Shown here in pieces: positions 9,531-18,979 of a stretch of DNA of 64,000 nt. Source of the stretch: Bradyrhizobium sp. dw_78 (GTDB lineage: Bacteria > Pseudomonadota > Alphaproteobacteria > Rhizobiales > Xanthobacteraceae). The notes beneath the pieces were generated by a model. The model worked only from the letters and a program-made list of their open reading frames with translations. It did not search any database and was not told where the DNA came from. Location: assembly GCF_018449525.1 (NCBI RefSeq), contig NZ_JAAVUS010000001.1, forward strand, positions 744,001 to 808,000. Direction: 5' to 3'. A program made the translations under genes and the position numbers. Positions within the stretch are counted from its first letter, which is position 1, and each line of letters starts with the position of its first letter.

Positions 9531-10243
9531 GGCTTGATCCCCGTGGACGCCAGCCGTTTCCGGAGCAGGAGTTCCACCAGCGTAAAATCGAGGTCGGAAT
9601 CGATATCGACGGAGCGTTCTTGTGGCATCTCGAACAACCGTGTGTCCGGATAGAATACGGCCGGATGTTCCAGGAATGTGCCGACGCGCCAGGCGTAGAT
9701 CGAGGCGTTCATGTCGAAACAGCGTGGCGCATTCTGGCGGCGTACGATTGGCGGATCGGCGACCTTGGACAGGCCTACCGTGCCGTCGGCGCGCGCTTCC
9801 ACCAGATTGAAATAGGGCGAACGATGCGCGGGCGCGCCGGTGATGACGTTGCGCGCGCCGGATGACTTCAAGAGTTCGACCGTGCCGGTGATGTCGGAGG
9901 GCAGCCGCAGCGGCGAGGTGACGTCGAGGTCGACAAAGATCTCGGGGAGCTTTCCGGTGCGGGCGATGGCCTGCTCGAGACAATGGCGTATCGCGGGAAG
10001 TTTGGGGGCGGCGTCCGTCGCCATCTCGTCGGGACGCTTGATCGCGATATCCGCGCCGGCTTTCAAGGCGGCATCGAGCAGAAAGTCGGAATCGCTGCTG
10101 AAGGCAATCGCCTCGAAAAGACCGGTCTCCCGAGCCTGCCCGATGGTCCATGCCAGCAACGGCTTGCCCAGGAGATCGCGGCTGTTCTTGCCGACCACGC
10201 CCTTGGAGCCGCCGCGCGCGCATATCGTGCAGAGCAGGGTCAT
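9527..10243 (-). CDS. CMP-nonulosonate synthetase (LegF/NeuA-like)
   Basis: A 238-residue cytidylyltransferase of the acylneuraminate type. The CTP-binding loop reads CARGGSKGVVGKN and is followed by GKPLLAWT; FVDLDVTSPLR and a late SVDIDSDLDF give the metal-binding aspartates. It would activate a nonulosonic acid, here probably legionaminic acid, with CTP. ATG at 10243 overlaps the preceding stop (ATGA), as does its own stop with the next start, so translation is coupled along the operon. A second, divergent copy lies at 41087-41788. Confidence 0.9.
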   Translation of the reverse strand: MTLLCTICARGGSKGVVGKNSRDLLGKPLLAWTIGQARETGLFEAIAFSSDSDFLLDAALKAGADIAIKRPDEMATDAAPKLPAIRHCLEQAIARTGKLPEIFVDLDVTSPLRLPSDITGTVELLKSSGARNVITGAPAHRSPYFNLVEARADGTVGLSKVADPPIVRRQNAPRCFDMNASIYAWRVGTFLEHPAVFYPDTRLFEMPQERSVDIDSDLDFTLVELLLRKRLASTGIKP

Positions 10244-11148
10244 GCCGATATCCAGGCTTGCGCACGTAGCGCACGTTCGCTGGCATCGATCAGATCCACC
10301 ACCGCGAGCCCTTCCAGCAAGGAACAGGTCGGCTCAAGGCCCTTGATCGCGGCAAGGTGCATCTCTTTGTAGCTCCGATCGCGTTCACTCGGATAATCAC
10401 GAGGCTCACCATTGATGGTGAGCCGTCCGCCAGCGATATCAGCTTCAATTGTCTCGTCTTCCAGATTGACCCGTATCGTTCGGATGCCGGGCCGATCCAG
10501 ATAGTCCATGTGTACCTGCACGGCCTGCGAATGGCTCATCTCAAGCAGCAGACTAACGTGATCGTCCACGGCGATCTGCCGGGCGCCCGATGCGCCGCCA
10601 AGCGCGGCCACCCGGCGCCACGGCCCAAACAGCCATATCAGGTAATCCAGTTCATGGCTGAGATCCCGTAGCACACCGCCACCGGCTTCCTCCGTTGAGG
10701 ACGCCGTCGTGCGATGGTCGCGCCCCGGCCGCCAGTCGCGGATGTCCTGGCCGACATAGGCTGAGACCGTGATTGCCCGCCGTCCGCGCACCCGTTCGGC
10801 CAATGCCGTCATCACCGGATGGAAACGCAGATTGTAGCCGATGGAGAGGCTGGCAAACGGATAATCGGCAACCGGCCCGGCATGCGCGAAAATCGGCTTC
10901 TCGACCAGCACCGATCCGCGAAAGCCGGCATCGGCGAGTTCGCGAAGCGAGTCGGCATGGCACGCTGTCTCGGTGGCGATCACCGCATATTCCGGGCGGC
11001 TCGCAGCAATGGCGCTGGCGATCGTAGGATAGTCACCGACGCCGCGACGGCTCACGGTCGCGACGCGGCATCCAAGCTCTTGCAGCACGCGCGCATGCCG
11101 TTGCCCGATCGAACCGAGACCGATGACGACGGTATCCGGCAGGGTCAC
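10240..11148 (-). CDS. Gfo/Idh/MocA family oxidoreductase
   Basis: A 302-residue NAD(P)-dependent oxidoreductase. It has an N-terminal Rossmann motif (VIGLGSIGQRH) and the family's EKP motif (VLVEKPIFAH). The start is a GTG that overlaps the upstream stop as GTGA. It sits between the CBS-nucleotidyltransferase and the CMP-sugar synthetase, so it probably acts on a nonulosonate precursor or on its nucleotide sugar. The substrate is unknown. Confidence 0.8.
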   Translation of the reverse strand: MTLPDTVVIGLGSIGQRHARVLQELGCRVATVSRRGVGDYPTIASAIAASRPEYAVIATETACHADSLRELADAGFRGSVLVEKPIFAHAGPVADYPFASLSIGYNLRFHPVMTALAERVRGRRAITVSAYVGQDIRDWRPGRDHRTTASSTEEAGGGVLRDLSHELDYLIWLFGPWRRVAALGGASGARQIAVDDHVSLLLEMSHSQAVQVHMDYLDRPGIRTIRVNLEDETIEADIAGGRLTINGEPRDYPSERDRSYKEMHLAAIKGLEPTCSLLEGLAVVDLIDASERALRAQAWISA

Positions 11149-12194
11149 GGGAAGACCTCGTTGAACTCTGCGTGAGCCTGTTCGAAATCTTCCATCCGGC
11201 CGATATCGAGCCAGTATTCCCGGATCGGATAGACAGCGACACGGCCGTTGTTGGCGACGATGCGTTCCAGCACCGCCGGCATATCGATCCGCACGCCGCG
11301 GTCGACATAATCGAACGCCGCGCGCCCGAGCACGTAAATGCCGGCGCTCACGAACCAGGACTCGGTCGGTTTTTCCCGGATGGTCTGAAGATAGCCATCG
11401 GACGCGGAGACGACGCCGTAGGGAACATGAACCTTGTGCTCGCGCACGGCCATGGTGGCGTCTGCAGGCGTGCCGTTATGGAAGTCGAGCAGGGCGCTGT
11501 AGTTGATGGTGCTGAGAATGTCGCCATTGGTGACGACCATCGGCAGACCGGGAGGCTCCGGCAATAGCCCCAGCGCGCCCGCGGTTCCGAGCCGCTCCGT
11601 TTCATGAATATACTGGATCGCGGCGCCCAGCGCCGAGCCGTCGCCGAAATGATCCACGATCATCTCGGCCTTGTAGTTCACCGATATAAAGACGTTCCTG
11701 AAGCCCTGCTGGACGACATTGCGGACGATGGTTTCCAACAATGGTCGTCCGCCGACATCGAGCATCGGTTTGGGACGGTCGCGCGTCAGCGCGCCCAACC
11801 GTTCGCCGAGTCCGCCCGCCATGATGAGAACCGGGTTCGGATAGTTCGGCGCTTCGAGCAACTCATCGAACGTCTCGACGTCGACCAACTGACCGCTGTC
11901 ATCAAGCAACGGAAGCTGCTTGATGGATTTTTGCCGCATCAGATGCAGCCGTTCCTCCCGCGTCAGCGTCGCGGATGCCGACACGGGCCTGGGATTCATC
12001 ACCTCGATGGCGAGGCTCGATAGCGTAATTCCGCGCAGCAAGCCGCGCCTGACGTCGCCGTCGGTGACGACGCCGAGCAGGCGATTCGAGCCATCCAGCA
12101 CCAGAGCGACCTGGATGCTGCCGCTCTCGATCGCAGCAATCGCCTCGCCTACAGTCGCCTGCGTTCCAACGATGGCTTTGCGCCAGGAGTTCAT
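11145..12194 (-). CDS. CBS-domain sugar-1-phosphate nucleotidyltransferase, PtmE-like
   Basis: A fusion of 349 residues. Residues 1-115 contain a CBS pair (VVTDGDVRRGLL in the first half). The rest is a nucleotidyltransferase opening with LIMAGGLGERLG and PKPMLDVGGRP, with NGDILS as the metal-binding element. The same architecture in Campylobacter PtmE makes GDP-glucosamine for legionaminic acid, the feature that separates the GDP route from UDP-based ones. ATG at 12194 is chosen because the CBS fold starts right there; a 30-residue extension to 12284 is possible but has no family character. Confidence 0.85.
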   Translation of the reverse strand: MNSWRKAIVGTQATVGEAIAAIESGSIQVALVLDGSNRLLGVVTDGDVRRGLLRGITLSSLAIEVMNPRPVSASATLTREERLHLMRQKSIKQLPLLDDSGQLVDVETFDELLEAPNYPNPVLIMAGGLGERLGALTRDRPKPMLDVGGRPLLETIVRNVVQQGFRNVFISVNYKAEMIVDHFGDGSALGAAIQYIHETERLGTAGALGLLPEPPGLPMVVTNGDILSTINYSALLDFHNGTPADATMAVREHKVHVPYGVVSASDGYLQTIREKPTESWFVSAGIYVLGRAAFDYVDRGVRIDMPAVLERIVANNGRVAVYPIREYWLDIGRMEDFEQAHAEFNEVFP

Positions 12195-12452
12195 GGCTAT
12201 TTCGCCTCGTAATCGCCAGATATTGACGGCGTTCGACGGTGGATTCCGGTATATCGCGGCTGCAAATGGCGGCGTCAATCCCAAATGGCGGGACGTTGCC
12301 TCATGACCCCCGTCCGTTAATGCCGGTTTTGGTTTGAGATCGCCTTTTTTTCAGCCTTTGGAGCGGGCGGCGTTGGCCTTTTCGCTCCCTTGGGCCAGCC
12401 GTTTGAACGCCAAGCCTTTCGCGGCTAAACTCCATCTTTGCAGGGAGCACGA

Positions 12453-13079
12453 ATGGACGATCTGATCATCATTGGCGGCGGCGAGCACGCGTTCATGGTC
12501 TATGAACTGGCGATGCAATCCGACAAATTCCGCCTCGTCGGTTTCATCGACAGGCAACCCGGTGAGCTTGGTGAGGCTGACTATCTCGGAACGGATGCCG
12601 TCATCAATAAATATCCCGACGCGCATTTCATCCTGGGGGTCGGCGCCATGCGGGCGGGCGGCGCGCGCAAGACCCTCGTGAGTCGGCTGGGAATTACCAA
12701 ATGGGCATCGCTGGTGCATCCGCGCGCGATCGTCTCGTCTTTCGCGAAGCTCGGTGTCGGTACCGCCGTGCTCCCCGGGGCCATCGTGAATGCGCGAACC
12801 ACGATCGGAGATCACTGCATCATCAATTCCGGCGCAGTCGTCGAACACGATGTCAGGATCGATAGCTACACCCATATCTGCCCTGGAAGTGTCATCGGTG
12901 GCGCATCCATCATCGGCGAGAACTGCTTCATCGGCCTCGGCAGCCGCGTGCGCGATCATATCTCGATCGGTAGGGATTCGTTTGTGGCGATGGGCGCGCT
13001 TGTCACGGCCTCATGTCCGGAGGCGTCCGCGCTGAGCGGATTCCCCGCCAAGCCGGCGGCCGTGCCAATTCATAGCTGA
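12453..13079 (+). CDS. NeuD/PglD-like sugar N-acetyltransferase (LegH candidate)
   Basis: A 208-residue protein with an N-terminal Rossmann-like sugar-binding part ([15 protein letters not shown]) and a C-terminal left-handed beta-helix beginning near HPRAIV. This is the PglD/NeuD/LegH layout, using acetyl-CoA to acetylate a 4-amino sugar. The ATG at 12453 has GGGAG 7 bases upstream; an in-frame TTG at 12438 is less likely. It is the only plus-strand gene of the legionaminate group, and its last 10 bases overlap the end of the convergent legI-like gene. Confidence 0.85.
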   Translation: MDDLIIIGGGEHAFMVYELAMQSDKFRLVGFIDRQPGELGEADYLGTDAVINKYPDAHFILGVGAMRAGGARKTLVSRLGITKWASLVHPRAIVSSFAKLGVGTAVLPGAIVNARTTIGDHCIINSGAVVEHDVRIDSYTHICPGSVIGGASIIGENCFIGLGSRVRDHISIGRDSFVAMGALVTASCPEASALSGFPAKPAAVPIHS

Positions 13080-14143
13080 TCGTCCGTGTCATAGGGCCGC
13101 GCCGCAGCCGTCCCGATCAGCGACCAATAATCAATCGGCGGACGGCCTGAGCCGGGCCGTTTCATCGTGATATCGGCGGGGCCGATGATTTCGCCGGCTT
13201 TGAGCGGCCGAGCCGCGACGACGCTTTTTCGTGCCACCGGAATATTTCCGACCTCGGAAGCCTTTGGCGCCTTGACGCCGTCGCCCAGCGCACCTTCGAT
13301 ATTGCGGATGGCCGATACCATGCGTTTGAAGTGGTCAGGTTCCAGCGACGCCGCATGATCCGGTCCCTCGGCGTTGCGGTCGAGGGTGAGGTGCTTTTCG
13401 ATGATGCCGGCGCCGAGCGCGACGGCCGCCAGCGATATCTCGAAGCCATCGGTGTGGTCGGAATAGCCGACCGGCAACTGGAACGCGCCGCGCATCGCCG
13501 CCATGGCCGCAAGGTTCACGTCAGCGGTCGGGCAGGGATATTCGGTCGTGCAATGCAGCAGGCTGACATGCCGGGCCAGGTGCTGACGCGCTGCCGGATC
13601 GCGCCATGCCGCTCGGAATGCCGCGATACCCGGCGTTCCGCCACTGCCTGAATAGCCGTGGGCGAGCACGCCCAGCGCCTCCTCGATCTCTCCCAGCGTC
13701 GCCATGCCGGTCGATAGGATCAGCGTCATGCCGGCCCCGGCAACCGCATGCAACAGCGGCGCATTGGTCAGATCCCCCGATCCGATCTTGATGCGTGGCA
13801 GTTTCAGCGAAAGCAGAAATTCGAGCGATGGATGATCGAACGGCGTCGAGAGGAACTCGATGCCGCGTTTCCCGGCATGTGCGATCAGCGCATGGTGCGC
13901 GGATTGCGGCAATTCCAGCCGTTGCAGCATCGCGAACTGGCTTTCCGACGAACCGGTCGCGCGCTGCTGGTAATCAGCCTTTTGCGCCGAACGTCCGGCC
14001 AGCGCACTGGCATTGAAGGTCTGGAATTTGACGACGTCAGCGCCGGCATCCGCGGCCGCGTCGACCAGCGCGAGCGCGGTTTCCAGGCTGCCGGAATGAT
14101 TGACGCCGGCTTCGGCGATGATCAGCGTGCGGGGCGTTGTCAT
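13070..14143 (-). CDS. legI: Legionaminic/neuraminic acid synthase (NeuB family)
   Basis: A 357-residue synthase that condenses phosphoenolpyruvate with a diacetamido hexose to give a nine-carbon nonulosonic acid. It opens [11 protein letters not shown], has [22 protein letters not shown] and YSDHT, and then the SAF (antifreeze-like) C-terminal domain with [11 protein letters not shown] and IGPADI. The ATG overlaps the stop of the epimerase gene by four bases. Choice of legionaminic rather than sialic acid rests on the aminotransferase and dehydratase neighbours. Confidence 0.88.
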   Translation of the reverse strand: MTTPRTLIIAEAGVNHSGSLETALALVDAAADAGADVVKFQTFNASALAGRSAQKADYQQRATGSSESQFAMLQRLELPQSAHHALIAHAGKRGIEFLSTPFDHPSLEFLLSLKLPRIKIGSGDLTNAPLLHAVAGAGMTLILSTGMATLGEIEEALGVLAHGYSGSGGTPGIAAFRAAWRDPAARQHLARHVSLLHCTTEYPCPTADVNLAAMAAMRGAFQLPVGYSDHTDGFEISLAAVALGAGIIEKHLTLDRNAEGPDHAASLEPDHFKRMVSAIRNIEGALGDGVKAPKASEVGNIPVARKSVVAARPLKAGEIIGPADITMKRPGSGRPPIDYWSLIGTAAARPYDTDDQL

Positions 14144-15318
14144 GAAACATCCCCGCCAGGCGGCATGTCGTAAAAACCTTTTTTCAGCAACTGGCGGAAG
14201 TCCGGAATGGCGGCGATTACATCGGCAAAGCGCTTGCTGGATTCGCCGTCGCCATAGGGGCTGACGGTGGGCTGCCGGCCGCGGAGCAGCGCCTTCGAGA
14301 TCGCCGCGGCGATCGCCTTTTGCTCGGGCGGTGTATTGAAAACCGAAGCCGCGCGCTCGCGCCCCTTTTGCCTGTCGCCGATATCGACCGTGGGGACGTT
14401 GAGTGAGGGTGTTTCCAGCACACCGCTGGAGGAGTTGCCGATCACCATATCGACCTGGTTCATCAGGCTGATGTAGCGAAGCTGCCCGAGCGAAGCCACC
14501 GCGGCGGTGTTCGGGCGGCTTGCCGCGAATGCTTCGATCCGTCCGTTCAGCGCGCGGCCTTCGGCGTCGGCATTGGAGAGCGTGAAGAAGAGACGGAACT
14601 CCGGATCGAGCGTCGATAGCGCCGCGAACAGTTCGTCCAGAGCGCTGACGGAGCGGCCGGCCTCGATCGTCAGCGGATGGAAGGTAACGAGCGCATTGCG
14701 CGGACCGAGCGCCATTCCGGCTTCGCGTCCGATGGTCTCGCGGTCCATCAGCTCCAAGCGCTTGATGGCGTCGATCCCAGGCGAGCCGATGGTATGGATG
14801 CGCGACGGGTGCTCGCCAAGCTGCATCAGCCGCCGTGTCGAATCCTTGTTGCTGGTGAAATGCAAATGCGCCATCTTGCTGATGGTGTGGCGGGTCGATT
14901 CATCGACCACGCCTTCGGTGACGTCGCCGCCAAACAGATGCGCCATCGGCAGCCGCATGAACATCGCCGCCTGTGCCGCGGCCAGTGTTTCGTAGCGATC
15001 GCCCAGCACGACGACGAGATCCGGCTTTAGCCGCGCGAACGCATCGGCAAAGCCGATGACGCCAAGCCCGACCGACTTGGCGACGCCTACACCGGAATCA
15101 CTGCTGAGCAGGGTTTCGACGGTTTCATCGACGTTGAACCCCTCATCGCGGATATTGCTGACAGTATAGCCGAATTCGGGCGAGAGATGCATGCCGGTGG
15201 CTGCGAGTTGCAGTGTCAGCCCGGCTGTCTGACGGATCGCCCGCATCGGCCAGACCAGCAGGCCGAAATCGGCCCGGCTGCCGGTCACAAAGCAGATCTT
15301 GCGGGAAGTATTAGTCAT
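14140..15318 (-). CDS. legG: Hydrolysing nucleotide-sugar 2-epimerase (NeuC/LegG family)
   Basis: A 392-residue GT-B-like epimerase starting ICFVTGSRADFGLL, with VVLGDRYE, a histidine-rich MAHLFGGD segment, IGSPGID and GNSSSGVLETPS, all diagnostic of the family. It removes the nucleotide and inverts C2 to release the free sugar that the NeuB-type synthase uses. It overlaps the synthase start by four bases and the aminotransferase stop by eight. The nucleotide is probably GDP, judging from the PtmE-like partner. Confidence 0.9.
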   Translation of the reverse strand: MTNTSRKICFVTGSRADFGLLVWPMRAIRQTAGLTLQLAATGMHLSPEFGYTVSNIRDEGFNVDETVETLLSSDSGVGVAKSVGLGVIGFADAFARLKPDLVVVLGDRYETLAAAQAAMFMRLPMAHLFGGDVTEGVVDESTRHTISKMAHLHFTSNKDSTRRLMQLGEHPSRIHTIGSPGIDAIKRLELMDRETIGREAGMALGPRNALVTFHPLTIEAGRSVSALDELFAALSTLDPEFRLFFTLSNADAEGRALNGRIEAFAASRPNTAAVASLGQLRYISLMNQVDMVIGNSSSGVLETPSLNVPTVDIGDRQKGRERAASVFNTPPEQKAIAAAISKALLRGRQPTVSPYGDGESSKRFADVIAAIPDFRQLLKKGFYDMPPGGDVS

Positions 15319-16510
15319 CGCGGGCCTGTATACTGGCGCTACTCGGCAGATTGATCAGCCGCCGTTCGATCGATTCCGAGACGCTGAGGTCGCCGCGCGG
15401 GCTTTCGCTGAACATGGGAAGCCGGTGCATCAGTGTCCATGCCGGGCGTGCTCCGAAACCTGCGGCATTCAATTCGGTCAGCGCTTCGTCGCGGAGGGAA
15501 GCATGCGCTTCATCAAGCAGGATGGCATTCAGCCAGTAATTGCTGCTGGTTCCTTCCGGCTCGCGCGCGAATTGAACGCCGGGAATGTTTGCAAAAGCGC
15601 GATCATAGGCGTCGGCAAGCCGGCGCTTGTTTTTGAGGAAGCCGTCGAGCTGTTCGAGCTGGGCACAGCCGAGCGCCGCATTCAGATTGGGCAATCGGTA
15701 ATTGAAGCCAATTTCGTCATGCACGAACGCCCATTTGTGCGGCAGCTTTGCTGTGGTCGTAATATGTTTGGCCCGGCGGCCGAGTTCCTCGTCATTGGTG
15801 AGGATGGCGCCGCCGCCTCCGGTGGTTACGATCTTGTTGCCGTTGAAGCTTAGCGCGGCGAACTGTGCCCGTGAGCCGACCGCACGGCCCTTGTAGGTCG
15901 ATCCCAACGATTCAGCGGCGTCTTCGACCAGAGGAATTTCCCACTGCCGCGCGATCGCCGAGATCTCGTCCATATCGACCGGATGACCGAACGTGTGCAT
16001 CGGAACGATCGCAGCGATTCGGCGGCCGGTTTCGCGATTGATCGTGCCCTCAGGCTTTCGCTGCGCGATCGCATCAAGGCGAGTGCCGAGCGCCTGCGCA
16101 TCCATGCCGAGTGTCTTGAGCGAACTATCGATGAAATGCGGTGTCGCGCCGCAATAGGCGATCGCATTCGTGGTGGCAATGAAGGTCAGCGCCGGCGAAA
16201 TGACTTCGTTGCCCGGCTCAACGCCGGCCAGCCTGAAGCAGGTGTGCAGGGCGGCGGTGCCGTTGACGACCGCGATCGCGCGCTTGGCGCCGGTATATTC
16301 CGCGAGCATGTCCTCGAAGCGGTCGACGAATTTGCCGACCGACGATACGAATGTGCTCTTGATGCATTCATCGAGATAGGCAAGTTCGTTTCCCGCGAAT
16401 ACCGGCTCGTGCAGAGCAAGGGTGCCATTCGGCGTTCCCACGGCGCGCTGGACGGCGGCAACGACCGCTCGCACGTCAAAACGGTCGGATTTCGCTGTCG
16501 GAATGCTCAC
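15311..16510 (-). CDS. legC: LegC-family PLP-dependent aminotransferase
   Basis: A 399-residue DegT/DnrJ/EryC1-type aminotransferase. The PLP lysine lies in SFNGNKIVTTGGGG and the cofactor aspartate in VEDAAESLGS. It carries the LegC-type opening LHEPVFAGNE. It would put an amino group on C4 of the 4-keto-6-deoxy sugar made by the LegB-like dehydratase. The GTG start has GAGGAG about 4 bases upstream, and the gene begins 7 bases after the dehydratase ends. Confidence 0.9.
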   Translation of the reverse strand: MSIPTAKSDRFDVRAVVAAVQRAVGTPNGTLALHEPVFAGNELAYLDECIKSTFVSSVGKFVDRFEDMLAEYTGAKRAIAVVNGTAALHTCFRLAGVEPGNEVISPALTFIATTNAIAYCGATPHFIDSSLKTLGMDAQALGTRLDAIAQRKPEGTINRETGRRIAAIVPMHTFGHPVDMDEISAIARQWEIPLVEDAAESLGSTYKGRAVGSRAQFAALSFNGNKIVTTGGGGAILTNDEELGRRAKHITTTAKLPHKWAFVHDEIGFNYRLPNLNAALGCAQLEQLDGFLKNKRRLADAYDRAFANIPGVQFAREPEGTSSNYWLNAILLDEAHASLRDEALTELNAAGFGARPAWTLMHRLPMFSESPRGDLSVSESIERRLINLPSSASIQARDD

Positions 16511-16517
16511 CGTCTCC

Positions 16518-17537
16518 TCATACGTTGTAGACGTCAGCTTTGTAGCGCGCGAGATTTGCCGGGTCCATAAACCATTGCGCGGTCTTTTCCAGTCCGCGCC
16601 GCAGGCCGTCGATCCCGCCGAATTCAGGCGACCAGCCCAATTGCTGGCGGGCCTTGGAATTGTCGGCCCAAAGGCGCTCCACTTCGCTGTTGCCGGGTCG
16701 AAGCCGCGCCTCGTCGGTCTCGATCTCGAGTTCGGTTCCCATGACTTCGGCGATCATGCTGGCGGTGTCGCCGACCGATATCTCGAAGCCGCTGCCGAGA
16801 TTGATGGTCTGGCCGACGGTCTGGTCGGCGGGCGCCGTGAGCCCTGCAATCAAGCCACGCGCGGTATCGGTCGCAAACGAGAAGTCGCGGGTCGGGCCGA
16901 CCGCGCCAAGGCGGATCTTGCGCTTGCCCGACGCAAGCTGGCTGATGATCGTCGGGATGACGGCGCGCGCCGATTGCCGCGGCCCGTAGGTGTTGAACGG
17001 CCGGATGACGACCACTGGCATGTCGAAGGAGGCGTGAAACGATAGCGCCATCTGGTCCGAGGCGATCTTCGAGGCCGAATAGGGTGATTGTCCGACCAGT
17101 GGATGGCTCTCCTTGATCGGTACGAACTGCGCGGTGCCATAGACTTCGCTGGTCGATGTCTGCACGAAGCGGCGCACGCCGGCATGGCGGGCGGCTTGCA
17201 GCACATTCACCGTGCCGCGGACGTTGGTTTCGACATAGGAGTCGGGAGCGATGTAGGAAAATGGAATCGCGATCAGTGCCGCCAAATGCATGACGTCGGT
17301 GCATCCGGCCGCCGCCGCGATCATGAAATGGGGATCGCGAATGTCGCCGGCGACGACTTCAACCGATTTCATGACGTCGGTGGGAACGGTGTCGAGCCAG
17401 CCCCAGGAGTTGAAAGAGTTGTAATAGGCGATGGCTTTGACCGTCGCGCCTGCTCTGACCAGTTCTTCGACCACGTGCGAGCCGATGAATCCGTCGCTGC
17501 CGGTGACGAGTACCCGGGCGTCCTTCAGATCGTTCAT
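16518..17537 (-). CDS. legB: Nucleotide-sugar 4,6-dehydratase, LegB-like SDR
   Basis: A 339-residue extended SDR. It has TGSDGFIGSH, DIRDPHF, STSEVYG and the catalytic YSASK, plus the RPFNTYGPRQS loop typical of 4,6-dehydratases in legionaminate and related clusters. It probably converts GDP-GlcNAc into the 4-keto-6-deoxy intermediate used by the aminotransferase next door. ATG at 17537 is preferred over the 26-residue extension because the Rossmann strand starts just after it and GGGG lies about 8 bases upstream. Confidence 0.88.
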   Translation of the reverse strand: MNDLKDARVLVTGSDGFIGSHVVEELVRAGATVKAIAYYNSFNSWGWLDTVPTDVMKSVEVVAGDIRDPHFMIAAAAGCTDVMHLAALIAIPFSYIAPDSYVETNVRGTVNVLQAARHAGVRRFVQTSTSEVYGTAQFVPIKESHPLVGQSPYSASKIASDQMALSFHASFDMPVVVIRPFNTYGPRQSARAVIPTIISQLASGKRKIRLGAVGPTRDFSFATDTARGLIAGLTAPADQTVGQTINLGSGFEISVGDTASMIAEVMGTELEIETDEARLRPGNSEVERLWADNSKARQQLGWSPEFGGIDGLRRGLEKTAQWFMDPANLARYKADVYNV

Positions 17538-17694
17538 ATCGGACCCCAAAAGGCGATTATTCAAGTGTTCGCAATGCGATGGCGCTATAGCACATCGGTT
17601 GCCGGGCGCAACCAAGCCTTGATCAGTTGCTGAAATCTGGCCAGTTCGGGGCTGTCCCGCATCCTGAGGGAGCCAGCGAGGCGGGTCGGAGAAG

Positions 17695-18906
17695 CTATTT
17701 TGGCTTGGAATCGGGCCTGATGGGCAAGTGTCGTTTCACAAAGACCTCAAGATTACCGCCGGAAAAGAGATAGCCTAGCACACCCGCCGCCCGCGCCGCC
17801 TGCAGGTCGCCTTCCTTGTCACCGATCAGAAGGCTGTCGGCTGTGTTGACGGGAAAGCGGGCCATCAGATCCGTGATCATCCCTGGGGCGGGCTTGCGCC
17901 GCTTGCTGACGCGGCGATACCGCTCTACCGTTCCGTCGGGATGATCCGGGCAATATTCGAAGGCGTCGATATGAGCCCCGATCACGGCCATTTCGTCCGC
18001 CATCCAGCGGTGCAGGGCTTGCACGTGGCTTTCTTGATAAAAGCCCCGGGCGACGCCTGACTGGTTGGTGACGACGAAGGCAAAATATCCGGCGTCATTG
18101 ACCGCCTTCACCGCTTCCCTGGCCCCCTCGATCCATTGCAGCTTGTTTGGTTCGAAGGTGTAGCCTGAATCATGGTTGAGCACGCCATCGCGGTCGAAAA
18201 ACACCGCTGGCCTTCTCAATCGTGCATTCAATTCGCTGTCGGCGCGCGCAAAATCCTCGGGGATGCCAATATCGATGAAATAGCCGCGATAGGCTGTCCC
18301 GCTCATGGCGCCCCTGGCGGCAAGCGCGGGGAAAACGTCTTGCTCAAGCGAGGCCGGGAGCTGTTTGATCTCGGTAATGATCGACCGGTCGATGACGTAG
18401 ATGCCGGCGTTGACGGGGCCGGCTGCACCCTGACCCGGTGCGATGAACGCACGGATCATGCCGTTGTCGAGCACAACGCGGCCATACCGGTCACCGGCGA
18501 CATCGGCGCGCAGCGCCATGTGGACGAGACTGGAGCCTGCGCGCGAAATAAGATCGAGAATGTTGAAGTCGAAAAACGAATCGCCGTTGAGAAGCAGGAA
18601 GCGATCTTGCAGCAACTCTCTCGCGTGAAGTAGTGCGCCGCCGGTTCCCAGCGGGGTCTGCTCCAACGAAACGGTAAGACATGCACGCCCCCTGACGGCA
18701 CCTTCGTACCTCGCTCGAATGCTCTCGGCCTTATGACCGGCAAGCAGCAGGATTTGATCGAACAGGTCGTAGCGTACCAGTTCATCGATCAGCGTATCGA
18801 GAAACGGCCGTCCGCCGATATGCAGCATCGGCTTCGGCGCTGTTTTGGTCCGCTCCCCGAGCCGCGTGCCGAGTCCTCCGACCAGAATGACGGCTTGTCT
18901 CAGCAC
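17695..18906 (-). CDS. Bifunctional heptose-1-phosphate guanylyltransferase/heptose-1,7-bisphosphate phosphatase (HddC-GmhB fusion)
   Basis: A 403-residue fusion. The first 230 residues are a nucleotidyltransferase (ILVGGLGTRLGE, PKPMLHIGGRP). The rest is a HAD-IIIA phosphatase (FFDRDGVLNHDSGY, TNQSGVARG, IGDKEGD). In GmhB a zinc site uses Cys-x-His followed by a Cys-x-Cys pair. Here the first half (CPDH) is close to normal, but the Cys pair reads VSKRRKP, so the zinc site is lost. It could make GDP-heptose for a surface glycan. A GTG start with AAGGA upstream heads the run into legB. No gmhA is visible here. Confidence 0.82.
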   Translation of the reverse strand: MLRQAVILVGGLGTRLGERTKTAPKPMLHIGGRPFLDTLIDELVRYDLFDQILLLAGHKAESIRARYEGAVRGRACLTVSLEQTPLGTGGALLHARELLQDRFLLLNGDSFFDFNILDLISRAGSSLVHMALRADVAGDRYGRVVLDNGMIRAFIAPGQGAAGPVNAGIYVIDRSIITEIKQLPASLEQDVFPALAARGAMSGTAYRGYFIDIGIPEDFARADSELNARLRRPAVFFDRDGVLNHDSGYTFEPNKLQWIEGAREAVKAVNDAGYFAFVVTNQSGVARGFYQESHVQALHRWMADEMAVIGAHIDAFEYCPDHPDGTVERYRRVSKRRKPAPGMITDLMARFPVNTADSLLIGDKEGDLQAARAAGVLGYLFSGGNLEVFVKRHLPIRPDSKPK

Positions 18907-18979
18907 AGTATGTCCTTGCCGCCGTCAGGCCTGGGCCCGATGGTTTGTATTTTACCAAAGGGTTGCGGACCCATTGAAG

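Noticed and set aside
9531..10286. Long in-frame N-terminal extension of the PtmA-like SDR (total 524 residues)
   Set aside because: The extension runs inside the CMP-sugar synthetase gene in another frame and is arginine-rich without any family motif; the SDR has its own ATG at 9530.
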